Below are positions 37,440 through 49,116 of a DNA stretch of 64,000 nt, in pieces. The DNA lies in contig NW_004190359.2 of the NCBI RefSeq assembly GCF_000224145.3, positions 124,001 to 188,000 on the forward strand, written 5' to 3'. The notes under the pieces are model-generated. The model searched no databases. It was given only the letters and a program-made list of their open reading frames with translations, and had not been told where the DNA came from. Numbering within the stretch: the stretch's first letter is position 1; each line of letters begins with the position of its first letter. Origin of the DNA: Ciona intestinalis. Its lineage: Eukaryota > Chordata > Ascidiacea > Phlebobranchia > Cionidae. A program made the position numbers and the translations under genes.

Positions 37440-37760
37440 AACGGATGAAGTGTGTAGTGAGGAAGATGTTTCCACACCCACACTAAAAGAAAAAAGCTGA
37501 TGTGGGAGACTTCGTACTTGTAAAATATGATGCGCATGACAAGAAAGCATTCTTTTATGTAGGCAAAGTGGTTGACTTTAAAGACTGCAATAAAGAGGAA
37601 AATGACAAAGATCTCGACATAAAATTTTACAGAGGTAAATTCATTCGTTGAGCCGCTAGTAGAAGACAACCATGCCGTTAATTGAAAGTAACCGGATTGC
37701 CTCAGTTCTGCCTAATCCCGTATCCATCGGGAGATCCAAAAGGCAAATAACCTTTCTCGT
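37440..37760 (+). pseudogene. Broken fragment of an unidentified ORF, probably from a mobile element
   Basis: Just after the gap a short frame reads ADVGDFVLVKYDAHDKKAFF then YVGKVVDFKDC, followed by pieces such as SFVEPLVEDNH and GLPQFCLIPYPSGDPK in other frames. The small beta-rich block (VGDFVLVKY...YVGKV) resembles chromatin-reader-like or element-associated C-terminal domains. The family is not identified, and the fragment is broken. It is not related to the genes on either side. Confidence 0.35.
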
Positions 37761-38600
37761 TATAATATTTGCTAAAGTATCAGCTATAGCCTATAGTCGT
37801 TTGAAATATTAGATAATTTTTGTTATTTCGTTTGTCGTTTTTACTAGCGGTGTTGAATAAAACAAAAAAAACGTATACTATTCGAGGTTACCCCGGTCAT
37901 GTCCGAGGTGACCCCGGTACCGGGGCAATTTAGGAACATTAGGAATTTGACCTTTTGCATGCATTTCTAATTTGCTTTGGCAAGCGACTTTCCTACCCTT
38001 TTTCGGCAAAGGATCATCCTTTACAACAAACTAATATTTAATTTCACGTGACGCATAAAAAAAATATTAGCAATTTTCAAAAAAACGTCTTATCCTTCCC
38101 CGGTCTCCCCTATCATTAATGCCGCGCACTTTGTTGGACCGCATGAATACTGTCGAATAATACTGTATTCTTTCGTCTACTGTTAAATGCAACGGTAAGA
38201 AAAGTTTTTAAAAAATGGCATGTCTTACGCTGTGTTTATTTTTTACCCTACCTTTTATAAACATAATGAATGTATGTAACTTATATTTATCATAACGTTG
38301 CGGTAATCAAAAGAAATAGAATACATAGTATGCAATAACTTAAAAATAAAAAAGGCGTTATGTGATAACCATTGCTTTATTTTATACTATACGATATTTT
38401 TGAGCTGTTGCATTTAACCAACAAATATTTAAGAAATGTACCAGCCTTTTCTCGGCAATAAAATTAGACTAAAACGCGCCAAATCATTATTAAAGAATTG
38501 AAACTTTATCTTTCAATTTGGCTTAAAATGCCTAAATCATTTTATTATTACTTGTTAAGAAGCAACCAATAATATAAACAACCAAGAACGGCTAGATTTC
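37761..38600. repeat. Intergenic stretch with one decayed element
   Basis: ACCCCGGTCATGTCCGAGGTGACCCCGG-like palindromic text lies at 37892-37923. 38080-38250 resembles the 600-bp inverted-repeat family (GAATACTGTCGAATAATACT, ATGTCTTACGCTG). No gene is seen before the plakin's last exon. Confidence 0.4.
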
Positions 38601-38642
38601 TCGGTTGATGAAAGAAATGTATGTACAAAGCTTCCTCTTCTG

Positions 38643-41600
38643 TCACCCTTCTTCTGTAGACGACGAACTGATTGTTCGACTTTTTGAGACAGACATTCTG
38701 GTTCTAATCGATGTCTCTTCCAAGTGCCTGTGTGCATATGTATTTTTTCGTGTATGAATGTAATTAATGTAACTTACTATACAAACACGCTATACGTTGC
38801 CGTATGAAGCTTTGTTGGTGCTATACAGTTTATTTTTTAAACAAAAACACCCGCGTGATAATAGTAGGAAGGGGTAAGATAAGCCAAGGTTTTGTTTTCT
38901 TTTCTCGTTCTATTTGGTAGTATATAAAGAAAATTTTTAAAAATATATAACTGTAGACGACTCTAAAACATTGTTGTTAACTGCTGTTTCATACACGATT
39001 GGACTGTGGAATTTAGGTCCTAAGTTTCCACTTTCACCCCACAGTATACTGTATTTTAAATTCATTATTAAATTTAACTCATTTGGATTCAAATGCATGG
39101 ACATTTTTTGTTTAACAATATTGCCGACAATAATATTGTTTTCGTATAACTCGACCCACCCGCCTTTATAATATTTTTTTTCTTCTGGCCGAACAAGTGG
39201 CAACAACAGCAGCTCCGTGTCTGGATCTTCAACACATCGTTCAAGAAGTTCCAAATATGTGAGATTCTCTTTTGTATTCGGGTCAAGAAAACCTTTTGTA
39301 TCATCAGTAGGATCTTCAAGTGTTCGATGTAATCTCTCGTTAAACAAACCTGACATGAATATTCCTTTTAGACAAATTTACAAAAAAATGGTGTACGCAA
39401 CTTTCGTTTCATTCCATTACAGAAAAGCTAGCTTGTTATTGCTATACATATACTGCTAACAAGAATCACCTCGTTCAAACGCGACCTCCACTGGTAATCT
39501 ATGATTTGCTACTGGGTCAATAATACCACCAGTGGCAATTTGAGCTTCCAGTAATCGAATGCCATGTTTTTCAACCACAAGACCCTGGAAATATATGTTT
39601 TATAGAACTTTGTTGTTAAGCAAACATGCTACACATTTTTCTCCTATGTTGTTGAATGAATGAGCGCAACTTTTTAGTCCTTGTGCCGGCTTAAACGATG
39701 TAACTTTGTGGGTAATAGTTTTTTTGTGCATAGTTTTTTTATGTGTGATACTTTTTTATGTCTGACAATTTGGAAAACCCAATAAGAACAACTTGGTTAG
39801 AGCAGCTGCCGTAAAGTGTCTTGGACACACACTCCCACAGTGGGAGCAGTACGTGTCAAATCCGCATCCCAACTTAAAGGCAAGCTCTCCAACCAATGCG
39901 CCGTTTAGGTACTGAACCTGTTCTCGAAAAATATTAGAAACAACAAAATCGAAGGCTTTATGAATTAAATTTTAATGTATGATATATTAAAAATTACGGT
40001 TGTTGTGTATCAAAATTAATTGTCGCAAAATTATCTTTCGCAACCGGCCAAGCACCCTAAAATGTATGGGAACAGAAAGTACACTGCTGGTATGCCTAAG
40101 TGATTTTTAATCGGCCCACTTACCTTTTGCATGGCTTGAAACAAAGATAGTTTCTCGTTTGAATCTTTTACTTTGTACCCAGTTACAGCACGTTCTGCTC
40201 TAAAAAGCACGGCAGCAAAGTTTTTATCGAGCAACTCTTGTTGAAGAGCATCAGCAACGCCCATCTTGCTACCTTTATGTGGATCAATAATGCTACCAAC
40301 GGCAGCTTGTGCTTCCAATAAACTAAGGGCCGTACCTGAGCAAGATATATTATGTTTATGTCACAGGTTATTTTCAGGAAAAAAATATAGTACATTTTGC
40401 ACTGTGATTTGAAGATCAAAATTTGCTTGCCAATTTACTAAATCGTACCTCTAGAAATAATGCTATCTTTGTATGCATCATATAATGACATTTTGCAGCC
40501 AGCTACGTCGTTGTAGATTCCCGCAATAGGATATTTTCCAATAAGATAAGGTTTCAATTCTTTTTCGACTTCTTCTTCTGTGATCTAAACACAGCCTTAT
40601 GGGTTATCTAAATTCTTAGCCTTATATATATCAAAACTCAAAAACAAACTGCTTACCCACAACGTTTTATAACACGTGGTAACTCGTAAGCGGGCACGAT
40701 ATATGTGAATTAGACGGGTCCCTAATAAAACTACAGGTTGCAAACGGTTGCGCGCGGTTGCAAACGGTTGCAGATATTTCGGTTATTTCGATCAGAAACG
40801 CTACGCGGCTAAGCCAATGGATGTCAAATGACCATACAAGTTTAACAAACCAACTTTTGGTCCGATACCTCAAATGGTTTTTGAGTTATCGAAATAACTA
40901 AAATATCTGCAACCGTTTGCTACCGCGTAATGGTTTTTTGACCATAACTAAAAAAAAACATTCGAGGTATCGGACCAAAAGTTGGTTTGTTACACTCGTA
41001 TGGTCATTTAACTTCTTTTGAACGTGGCCGCGTAGCATTTCTGGTCGAAATAACTAAAATACCTGCAACCGTTTGCAACCGCGTGCAACCTGTAGTTTTA
41101 TTAGGTACCCGAATTAGACCGCCCTTGTTGGACTGTCACATTCCTTCATTTAGACCATTTTTTGGTTTAAGTAATATTTGAACAAATCTTACTGTTTCGT
41201 GTTCAAGCTGTAGAACTCTTGACTCCCTTATAACATTCGCCTTGATCAGATCCAACAACTTTACGGTTTTTCTCCAACCAGATTGAAACACGATATCATC
41301 TCGGGACTTCCGTCGTTCAAGGTTGGGTCGAGAGCGAGGCTGATGTTCATGCTGGTCATGGTTCGACGTTGAAGAGTAAGAGCTTTTGAACACAAAAACA
41401 TCCTCTAGAAAATAGTTTAATAGTGAACATATATATAATATAACTGTTCGCAAAGTGTCGACGAAACGGTTACCTTGAACAAAATCATTATTTTGAATAG
41501 ATGTGGATTTCTCATTTGCATATTTTTGGCCGTCATCTGCGTTCTAAAATTTGTATATACTGGTTATAGATAATGTGTGTCTTACTTATTGATCAATTAG

Positions 41601-43374
41601 TGCAACGTTATATTCATAGACAAGGTAGGCTAACCGGCTTGCCTCAAGGCACAAATGTGGTAAACATGAATTAATTATTTATATAAAGTTTCTAAGTAAT
41701 TTGGTTAATTGGATATGCGTTGATAAATATTTGGGTTCATACAAGCTTATACAAGGTGCCATGAACTGCCAGACTCAAATCTAACGCGGTACTGCTGTGG
41801 TTCGTGTTTTACCAACAGTATAGGCTATATAGCCATAATCTAACGAATACGCAGCAGTGCATTTACTCTAAACACGAGAAATGATGAAGCAAATTATTCA
41901 CCTCAGTAATGTCGGTGGTAGGAACGGTTTGTGTGCCGATTTCCTGAAATGATTTCGTTTCTCGTAACCCCGTTCCTAAAAAAATACAGACAAGTTATAG
42001 CAGTTGTAAGTCTTCTAAAATGTTTTTTTATATAACCTTTCGGTGCAGACTCAGCAGCAGCTACTGGATTTTCATATGCAACCAGCGATGAAGTAGAAAG
42101 ATTACCATTCGATGCTGCGATAGCAAAACACAAATATATTAAATTAATATAACGGTAGATTTATATCTGTAGCAATACCAATAATTTCCTATGTACATAA
42201 AACGAATAAACTTCACAACTTACATAATTTCCACATACACCCTGTAAACACCAGTAATGCTATAAGTTCCAAAATCACAAAAACGAAAAACAAATCAACA
42301 AAAAATCCTAGAAATCCTGGGCCGTAAGTAGCAGACCAAAAATAAGACATGTCCATATACATTTCGGGTGGGCAAAAAATCCCTACCACTGTTCAACCGA
42401 AAAGAGAGTTCTCACTCGTTTGAACGATTTTATATCCGCACCCACCGTGAAGTATACCGGGCAAACAAAACGATTGGTCACGCGAAGACCCAGATGAAGC
42501 GTAAAACCACAGTCTTGTTACTTTTTTTACCTTATTTTAAACAGGATCGTGAACAGTGAACGCTATAACACTTGGCGAAAGAAATATATATCAGTTACGT
42601 GATATCTGGCATTTTAAGAATTGGATATTATTTCAAATTGTAACTTTTAAAATATTACTTGTTTTTATCATTGCACCACAACGCAACGCTCATTCCCGTT
42701 AAAGCAGCGTGTGCATTGACGCAGAACCTCAGTCAATTCAGTCCGCTGTTTTGCTTTTAACCAGGTAATACAAATTAGTGCCTAATATTTAGGCTATGCG
42801 CACCGTTATGGCTACAATAAATTCACACAAAATATAACAATAATTGTTACTCCGATTAAACACATACATAGTAGGGTGGGGGAAGATGGGACAACTTTTC
42901 ATTTTATTTACTCGACACATGGGTGGTAAATAAATCACATTCAAAGAATTATGAAACCGCATTCTCACGGCTTCCATAGATCTTTGTTAGTTGTTGAAAA
43001 CATGATCAGGGTATTTAAACATATTGTGCTAAAAGTGTTCCATCTTTCCGTATCCTACGTTACATTAATTTGTGGCCTATGTTTGTATATACACCACAGC
43101 GGTTTGATTGCAAGATAAACAAAAATATTAAATACAAGTTAGACAACACATATTTAGGGCTTATCTATAAAATTAACGTTCATTTCTTACCTTTTAATCT
43201 TCTATAAAGCAAATAAAGAGACAGAGCAACAATTAGAATTGCCATTATTGTTACTACCCCCAATACAATGAAGGCAACTAGTGAATCTTGCGGCGACAAA
43301 CCTTGAGCATTTGACTGCGCCACATAGCTCGCTAGCGCTAAACATCGAATGCTGTATTTAAGACACTGGTTCAT
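38643..43374 (-). CDS. Membrane-anchored short plakin-repeat protein
   Basis: Exons, high to low: alternative first exons 43191-43374 (1b) or 42224-42362 (1a), then 42037-42114, 41902-41975, 41474-41543, 41193-41404, 40449-40584, 40124-40335, 39470-39584, 39160-39349 and 38643-38727 (TGA). Both first exons end in phase 1, so either joins; 451 or 436 aa. 1b gives a signal peptide and a helix ([20 protein letters not shown]); 1a gives a signal anchor ([20 protein letters not shown]). A polar linker follows, then a plakin-repeat domain: [71 protein letters not shown]. The tail [14 protein letters not shown] is Ser-rich, as in vertebrate plakins. Plakin repeats bind intermediate filaments. There is no plakin domain, SH3 or rod, so this is not a full-size plectin or desmoplakin. 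Confidence 0.85.
38863..39050. repeat. 190-bp inverted-repeat element in the last plakin intron
   Basis: Begins GTAGGAAGGGGTAAGATAAG, contains TTTCTCGTTCTATTTGGTAG and ends CACTTTCACCCCACAGTATA. It lies just inside the intron after 39160, so an exon read on from 39160 would end inside the element. Confidence 0.6.
39690..39910 (-). mobile_element. SINE copy in plakin intron
   Basis: Body blocks TTTGTGGGTAATAG, TATGTCTGACAATTTGGAAA, GTAAAGTGTCTTGGACACAC and CCCACAGTGGGAGCAG, then a tRNA-like head on the minus strand near 39850-39905. Confidence 0.65.
40707..41119. mobile_element. 395-bp hairpin MITE with 9-bp target duplication
   Basis: GAATTAGAC flanks the element on both sides (40707-40715 and 41111-41119). 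The element, 40716-41110, begins GGGTCCCTAATAAAACTACA and ends TGTAGTTTTATTAGGTACCC, and is a near-palindrome with arms of roughly 165-190 bp (for example AACCAACTTTTGGTCCGATA against TATCGGACCAAAAGTTGGTT). No ORF. A 9-bp duplication fits Mutator-like elements. It lies in a plakin intron, within a SINE tail fragment (GGTAACTCGTAAGCGGGCAC at 40678-40697). Confidence 0.85.
42868..43065. mobile_element. 190-bp inverted-repeat element between the two plakin first exons
   Basis: Begins GTAGGGTGGGGGAAGATGGG and ends GTTCCATCTTTCCGTATCCT, with inner TCATTTTATTTACTCGACAC and AAAACATGATCAGGGTATTT. Intact at both ends. Confidence 0.7.
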
Positions 43375-43379
43375 ATTTT

Positions 43380-44380
43380 CTTTTACTACTATAAAAATAT
43401 CCTTTGCTTTCTTATAAAAATTTGCTGAATCGAAAATATTCTACATTTTATTTAGTCATCTATTGGATGTTTTTGATAGCAACAGATTGAGTTGATGAAG
43501 CTATTATTATAGAAAAATATAACTTATAAAACACTGTGCTTATTTCCAACTTTTTCATGTACTTTTACACTTAAATTGAACAACATGTTTGTATTTGGTT
43601 TAAAGCTGTCTATAGGGTTTACCTATGGTAACAAAACTTGCCACCAAGAAACATCCTGACAAATCCCTCAAAAATCAAGACTAAACTTTTTTCTTACCCT
43701 CTCTTAAAACAATGCGTTTCAAATTTATTTATTTTTTTTATAAATTTTCACTTTAGAATATCTCACGTGTTTTTTTTGTAAACCAGAAATAGCAATCTAT
43801 TTGGGGCAAATGTCAGCAATATCTGTTTTTTTGGTCTGCAGGAGAAAGGGTATAACAAAAGTGGACGATGCGCCTTGTGTAACGTACGAAAAAGTGGAAG
43901 AAAAATGTAAAAACTGTAGGATATGTGGTGTCTCGTCTCCCCAAACCAGGCCTGATAGGAACTTTGTCCTCCATGCATGACTGCACACCAATGATAGACA
44001 GTTTCCCTATATTGGTTTACGTTGTAGCTTGAAGGCAAATAGTTTCACAGCCACTAATTTGTTTAGTTATGAAACCAAAAATATCAACATAAGTTACATC
44101 CCGTAATTAGGGAACGGTGTTTGTGTACCACTATACAGAATATATGCCACAAACTAAATGGATTCGAAAGAATATGCCTATTAATTCCGCTCTGCCTTAT
44201 TGTACTTTTGACCAGTTTAACGGGCCTTTTATTTTGTTTTACTGTGCAATTAGCCAAGACACACTTAAATTATTCAGAAATGTATTTTGCACCTATGTTA
44301 TAATTACAGTTACGTTACATACGCACGGGAGTCATTAAACAACATACACTTGATTCCACGAATTAACGCTATGTTATATG
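43380..44380. other. Intergenic region between plakin and chitinase genes
   Basis: No convincing gene. Frames here are short and without splice support. It should contain the plakin exon 1b promoter and the chitinase 3' UTR. Confidence 0.4.
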
Positions 44381-44401
44381 TGTACCACGTTTCGTAGCTT
44401 A

Positions 44402-47400
44402 TTAGGTACGAGTTGTGCAAGGTACGGTGGTCGATTCCCAATCGCAGGTCAGGCCGTTGAAATAAGTTCCAGCAGGACACTCATGAACTGAAGATATTTC
44501 TTCACCCACGCACTGATAAAACCTGTGACAATCTTGAGGGTCGACGTAATCGCCATTTGCTTGATTGGTGCAAGAGAATTCTCCTTAGGGCGAAAATAGT
44601 TTAGTAGGCTGCTCTTAACGAAATTCTAAACAGACAAAATTGGAAGCAATAAAACCGTTGTCTTTACCTGGTCCAGCGGTAGCAGGCAAGGTAGTTTGTG
44701 TCACTGGTAATGTAGTGGTGAACTGTTGTTCTGTGGTAGTTGTTGGTGCTGGCGGACTAGTGGGTGCCAACGTTTGAGAACAATCAACGTTTTCGGGGTA
44801 ATCACATGCGACGATCTCTGGGTTGTACAGCAGACCGTTCTGGTGGAAAGTTAACAAATAGTTTAGTTATAAAAGACAACTCGTATACCCATTTACCGAA
44901 CAACATTTGGGAAAAGCTTGCTTATCTGAACACTGATAAAAGCAGTTGCATCTATGAGGGTCCGCATAAAATCCATCTGGTTTCAATGTGCACTCAAGAT
45001 AGCAATCGGGACCTGCAAATAAGAGAACGATCGTTTGCATTGTGATAGAATATTAAAGACACAGAAGATTAACATTTTAAATTACAGAATAATGACCAAT
45101 GCAGCGTTCCACGAACCTTCGCAAGGAGGTAGTGTAACTACTCTGTTGGTTGTTGTGTCTGGATATGGTGTGCCCCCAGGTGTATTTGGGTTGGTGGTTG
45201 GTTCGGTTGGTACTGGAGTTGCTACTGTGGTCTTCGTGGTAACAGCTGGAGTTGTTTCGCCTGGTTGCAAAGGATACCAGCAATCTATTTCCTGCGGTGG
45301 GTTTGTGTAATCAGGTTGTGGCCACCAAGTAACAGCAGTTGTTGTTGGTTTGATACCACATGCTGGACTGTTCTCACCGACAAGCAAGAAATACATTTGC
45401 CTAGAAAAACAGCAACCGGTAAATCAACTATTTGTGTTGTTAATAATTTTCTGACCTTAAAAGATGGTTTTTGTAGCCACATGTAGCTTGGAAATCATCA
45501 TTATCGACCGCCCACACCATTGTTCCACCCAAACCCAAAGATTTCATGTAGTTGATCTGCAAACATTGCTTTTATGAAATAGACAGTTACTTATTCTTTA
45601 TACGTTACCTTGTATTCGATGGAGTTGACATCGTCAAAAGAAATCCATTGATCGCCTACAGCCACAGCTGGTGCCATTGCATAATCACTCCAAATGAAAT
45701 TTGCTGCAGGATCATTCATATATGGACATATCTGACAGGACAAATACGTTAAAACTTTTTATTAACTGGGAAAGCCTATTGTACTGCGGGTAACACGTAG
45801 AAACTGTGCCTTTACGCCAACAATTTGATTCGGCGCTACAATTCGTGTACCAATTTTCGTTTATGATTATCAAACATATACGGATCAATGTTATTTATAG
45901 TAGGATGGGGGAAGAGACGAGACTTTTTAAACACTCCTTTTACGGGAACCGATTTAATGACGGACAAAAACAAATGTTACAGTATATATAATTCAACAGT
46001 ATTCTCACGGTCTAACAAAGTGTGCAACAAAGGTGATAACTGTTGTTTAGTATTAAAATTCGGTGTTAAACGATTACAATATTTTTTCAAAAGGTGAAAA
46101 AAGCATAACATTAGGACGCTCATTTTGAATGCTAGCTGAATTGTTTTAAAACTGTCGATATTTTGGAGTTACAATTTGAATTAGCTATCCAGTATATCGT
46201 AGTTACATAACATAGGATAAAGTATTTCGTACAGTTTCATTTTATCTCATAAATTACTTTTGTTTTGTAAAAAGATGAGGTATGTACAAGAGAAAACTAG
46301 GCAGGGGTCAATATGTCTAAATTAAGAGAACTTGGCAGAGGTCATTAAGGGTGAGGGGAGATGGGACACCTTTATCACATTTGTATCCAAATATCCTGAT
46401 CGTGTTTTAAATAATTACCAACGGCCTGTGGGAATTGTGAGGATACGGTTTTATAATCCTTTGAATGTTCTTTGTTTACTACCACTTCATTCAAAGTTAT
46501 TATTAATTTTCCGTTTTACAAGTTCATATGCATTTTCAAGATACACTATTTTCTATCGATGTTTTAACAATGCCCATTATTGTTCAAACAATAACAGACT
46601 GTATAGGCAACATAGTTGGTAAGCGTGCCTGTCTATAATCCAGAGTTAATGGGTAAATACCCCGTAAGTTTTAATATATATTTTTTGATTTGTTGTTAAT
46701 TAATAAAGGAATGATAGTACTTATTCATGGTATCTTTCCATAACCATCTATTTTTATGAGTTCGGAAATCAACATGTGCTGAAGTGTCCCGTCTTTCCCC
46801 CCACATATATATCCTAAATGTGATATGTAAACGAGAGACAGACGTTTTTCAAGATAGTATAAATTGCACCTCGTAATATGCAAGAAAACCAGCCTCTCTT
46901 GTGTATGTCCCAGCATCCCCAGGTCCTGTCGCATTCGCACCAAAGCCAAATTTTAATGGATCCAACAAAGTGTAAGTTCTGCAAAAGTCAAACAAATTTA
47001 AAAAATGATAAAAATGTTGTAGGCGATGAAAAGGAAACAACAAAAACAAAATGATTGTACCTTCCATAAGTTGGAACACCCAAAACTAATTTCTTTGGGT
47101 CGCAACCATTCGTAAGCCAAATGTTAACTGATTCTTCCTAAAATACAACAAAGTAACATTATTTTAAATTAAACTTTGATCATGCGGGAACCAATTGAAT
47201 TTAATTTGGTAAATAAAGTTATAAAATGATTGGTACGATGTCAAAATATAAAGTATTTTGCTTTGTCATAAATAGGTTATATTTTAAGAGAATTAAAAAT
47301 ATGTATATATTCTGATAATATACTTAAAAAATATGGATTATTGGACTATAGTTATGTTAGATAATTGTTTTTTTCCTTATTTCTATAATGTTGGTATTTC

Positions 47401-49116
47401 AAACATACAATATTGAAGTCATTCTGTATGGTGCCGGGTGGACTTGGATAAAGTGCGGCGTTGTGTCCTGTGTTTTTTTCCCATGATCCTCCGTGGAAAT
47501 CGTATGTCATAATATGAACCAGGTCAAGAATACTGTAGAAAAGTAATGCTGTCTAACTGAGAATACAGGTAAAGTTTAAGCTCGACCTTGTTATAGTACT
47601 CTGGTAGCCCTAAAAAACGCAACAGCAGCACCACGTCTTCTCGAAATGAATAACAGGTAACTGTCCTCACGTGGCGGAAAAACTCACTTGTGATAAGACA
47701 GATGTTATGTATAAATTTTCTTGTACAGTATAGGATCTGGCTCTTTGTATAAAAAAATGTATAATATATAGGACCTGGCGAACTTTTGCTTACCTGCAGA
47801 CGGCATTTATTTCAAAGCCCGCTTCAATCGTAGACGGACCAGCAGGAACGGCTGCGGTAAGCAAAAGTCGTGGATTACCGGTGCTAAGTGCTTCAGCTTC
47901 ATACTCCTCCATAAGAATCTTTAGCAAATATTACAAACACTATTAGCAGAGTTATTGCAGCTATATTTGGTTCAGCCATGTTTGGTCAGCGCCACGCACG
48001 TGAGAAATCGTGCAGGTGCTATCGTAGGAATGGAACACATGCTTTTCCGAGAAGTATTATTACACAACCTTTGCAAATAACCCTGAAGTTTAACTAAAAG
48101 GTCCCGACAATGGCGGCGCAATTGTTATGTAAAAGTTTACATGTTTGGCAAAAACACGAATTTAATAATTATCGAACTGAAGAAATATAATGACACAACC
48201 TCCAACAGTCGAGTAAATCGTTGTTTATCTTCTGGAGGAGAACCCCGAGATCCTGGATATTCCCAATCCATGTCAAGACCGTCGAATTTAAATTGTCGAA
48301 GAAAGTCTACTGATGTTTTTGCAAACATCTAATAATGTATAGAAGGGTTAATGTGTTGATGTGAAGAACCACAGAAGAATACGTGAATTAGATAGATACA
48401 CATGGGAAGACAAACATGTTAAATACGAGTGAAATAATAAAACAAACATTAAAATATCTTAAAAAAAGATCATTTTTTTCGGTATTTGCCAACAAAGTTG
48501 GTGTTTGCTAATGTTTATGCTTACCCTCATATTTGCTTCATTTTCACATACGGCAGTAAATCGTTCTGTGCCGAAATTCCACCCTCCAACAGCAGCTGTG
48601 ATAAGGAGATCTGGATTAGTTTGTTTCTTTGTCAGTAAACTGTCAATGAGTTGGTCTCCGTTCCATTCTCGAAGTTTCAGCTGGTAAAATGTAGTTATTA
48701 CACTACTTTAAAAAAGGCTTAACAAATATAGGCTACTTAAATTTCTCTTACCTGGTTATTACTTCCAATTTCAACAAAGGAATAAACAATGTGGGTGCAC
48801 AAAAACGGATCTACATCATCAGGGATATATTTTCCATTTCCTGGACGGTACTGACTCCAGTTAGTATAGTAGCAGACTCGGTGGTAACCAGAACTGTCCT
48901 TTTCTTTCCGTGGTAAGTCTGCAAAACGTCAATTAACTTCTTCGAAAACAGTATAATAACTACAAAGTACAATGACCGCAATTTCATGAAAACAACGTTT
49001 TTTTATTGAATTGCTTATACAGTTATACACTCACTTGCACCAGGCGGTCTAAGTCGCGGGGACGGCTTCGATAAAACCGTTAAGGCAAGCAGAGAAAGAA
49101 CGATCAGAATTTTCAT
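44402..49116 (-). CDS. Secreted GH18 chitinase with two C-terminal chitin-binding domains
   Basis: Fourteen coding exons, high to low: 49035-49116, 48752-48918, 48525-48680, 48200-48328, 47794-47918, 47409-47532, 47061-47137, 46870-46978, 45609-45731, 45456-45556, 45117-45400, 44897-45012, 44668-44839 and 44402-44583; 648 aa. A signal peptide ([16 protein letters not shown]) precedes the catalytic barrel: [26 protein letters not shown], then [12 protein letters not shown] with the DxxDxDxE motif and its catalytic Glu, HIMTYDFHG, and [14 protein letters not shown]. Two CBM14 domains ([20 protein letters not shown]... and [20 protein letters not shown]...) follow, separated by Thr/Pro-rich, probably O-glycosylated linkers. 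It should cleave beta-1,4-GlcNAc in chitin outside the cell. All catalytic residues are present. A 5' UTR exon ends at 49212. Confidence 0.96.
45895..46820. repeat. Inverted-repeat elements in chitinase intron 8
   Basis: 45898-46340 is the 600-bp family (GTAGGATGGGGGAAGAGACG ... GGCAGGGGTCAATATG). 46347-46490 is the left part of a 190-bp element (AGGGTGAGGGGAGATGGGAC, TGTGAGGATACGGTTTTATA). 46640-46815 is a fragment ending GAAGTGTCCCGTCTTTCCCC. They make up almost all of this 1.1-kb intron. Confidence 0.65.

Noticed and set aside
38937-39159. Read-through extension of the plakin repeat exon
   Set aside because: Most of the extension lies in an inserted 190-bp element. A donor at 39160 joins in phase to a Ser-rich last exon at 38643-38727, which fits plakin tails better.
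45117-45310. Open frames on the plus strand opposite the chitinase linker
   Set aside because: They are the reverse of the Thr/Pro-rich coding exon, whose base bias keeps the opposite strand open.
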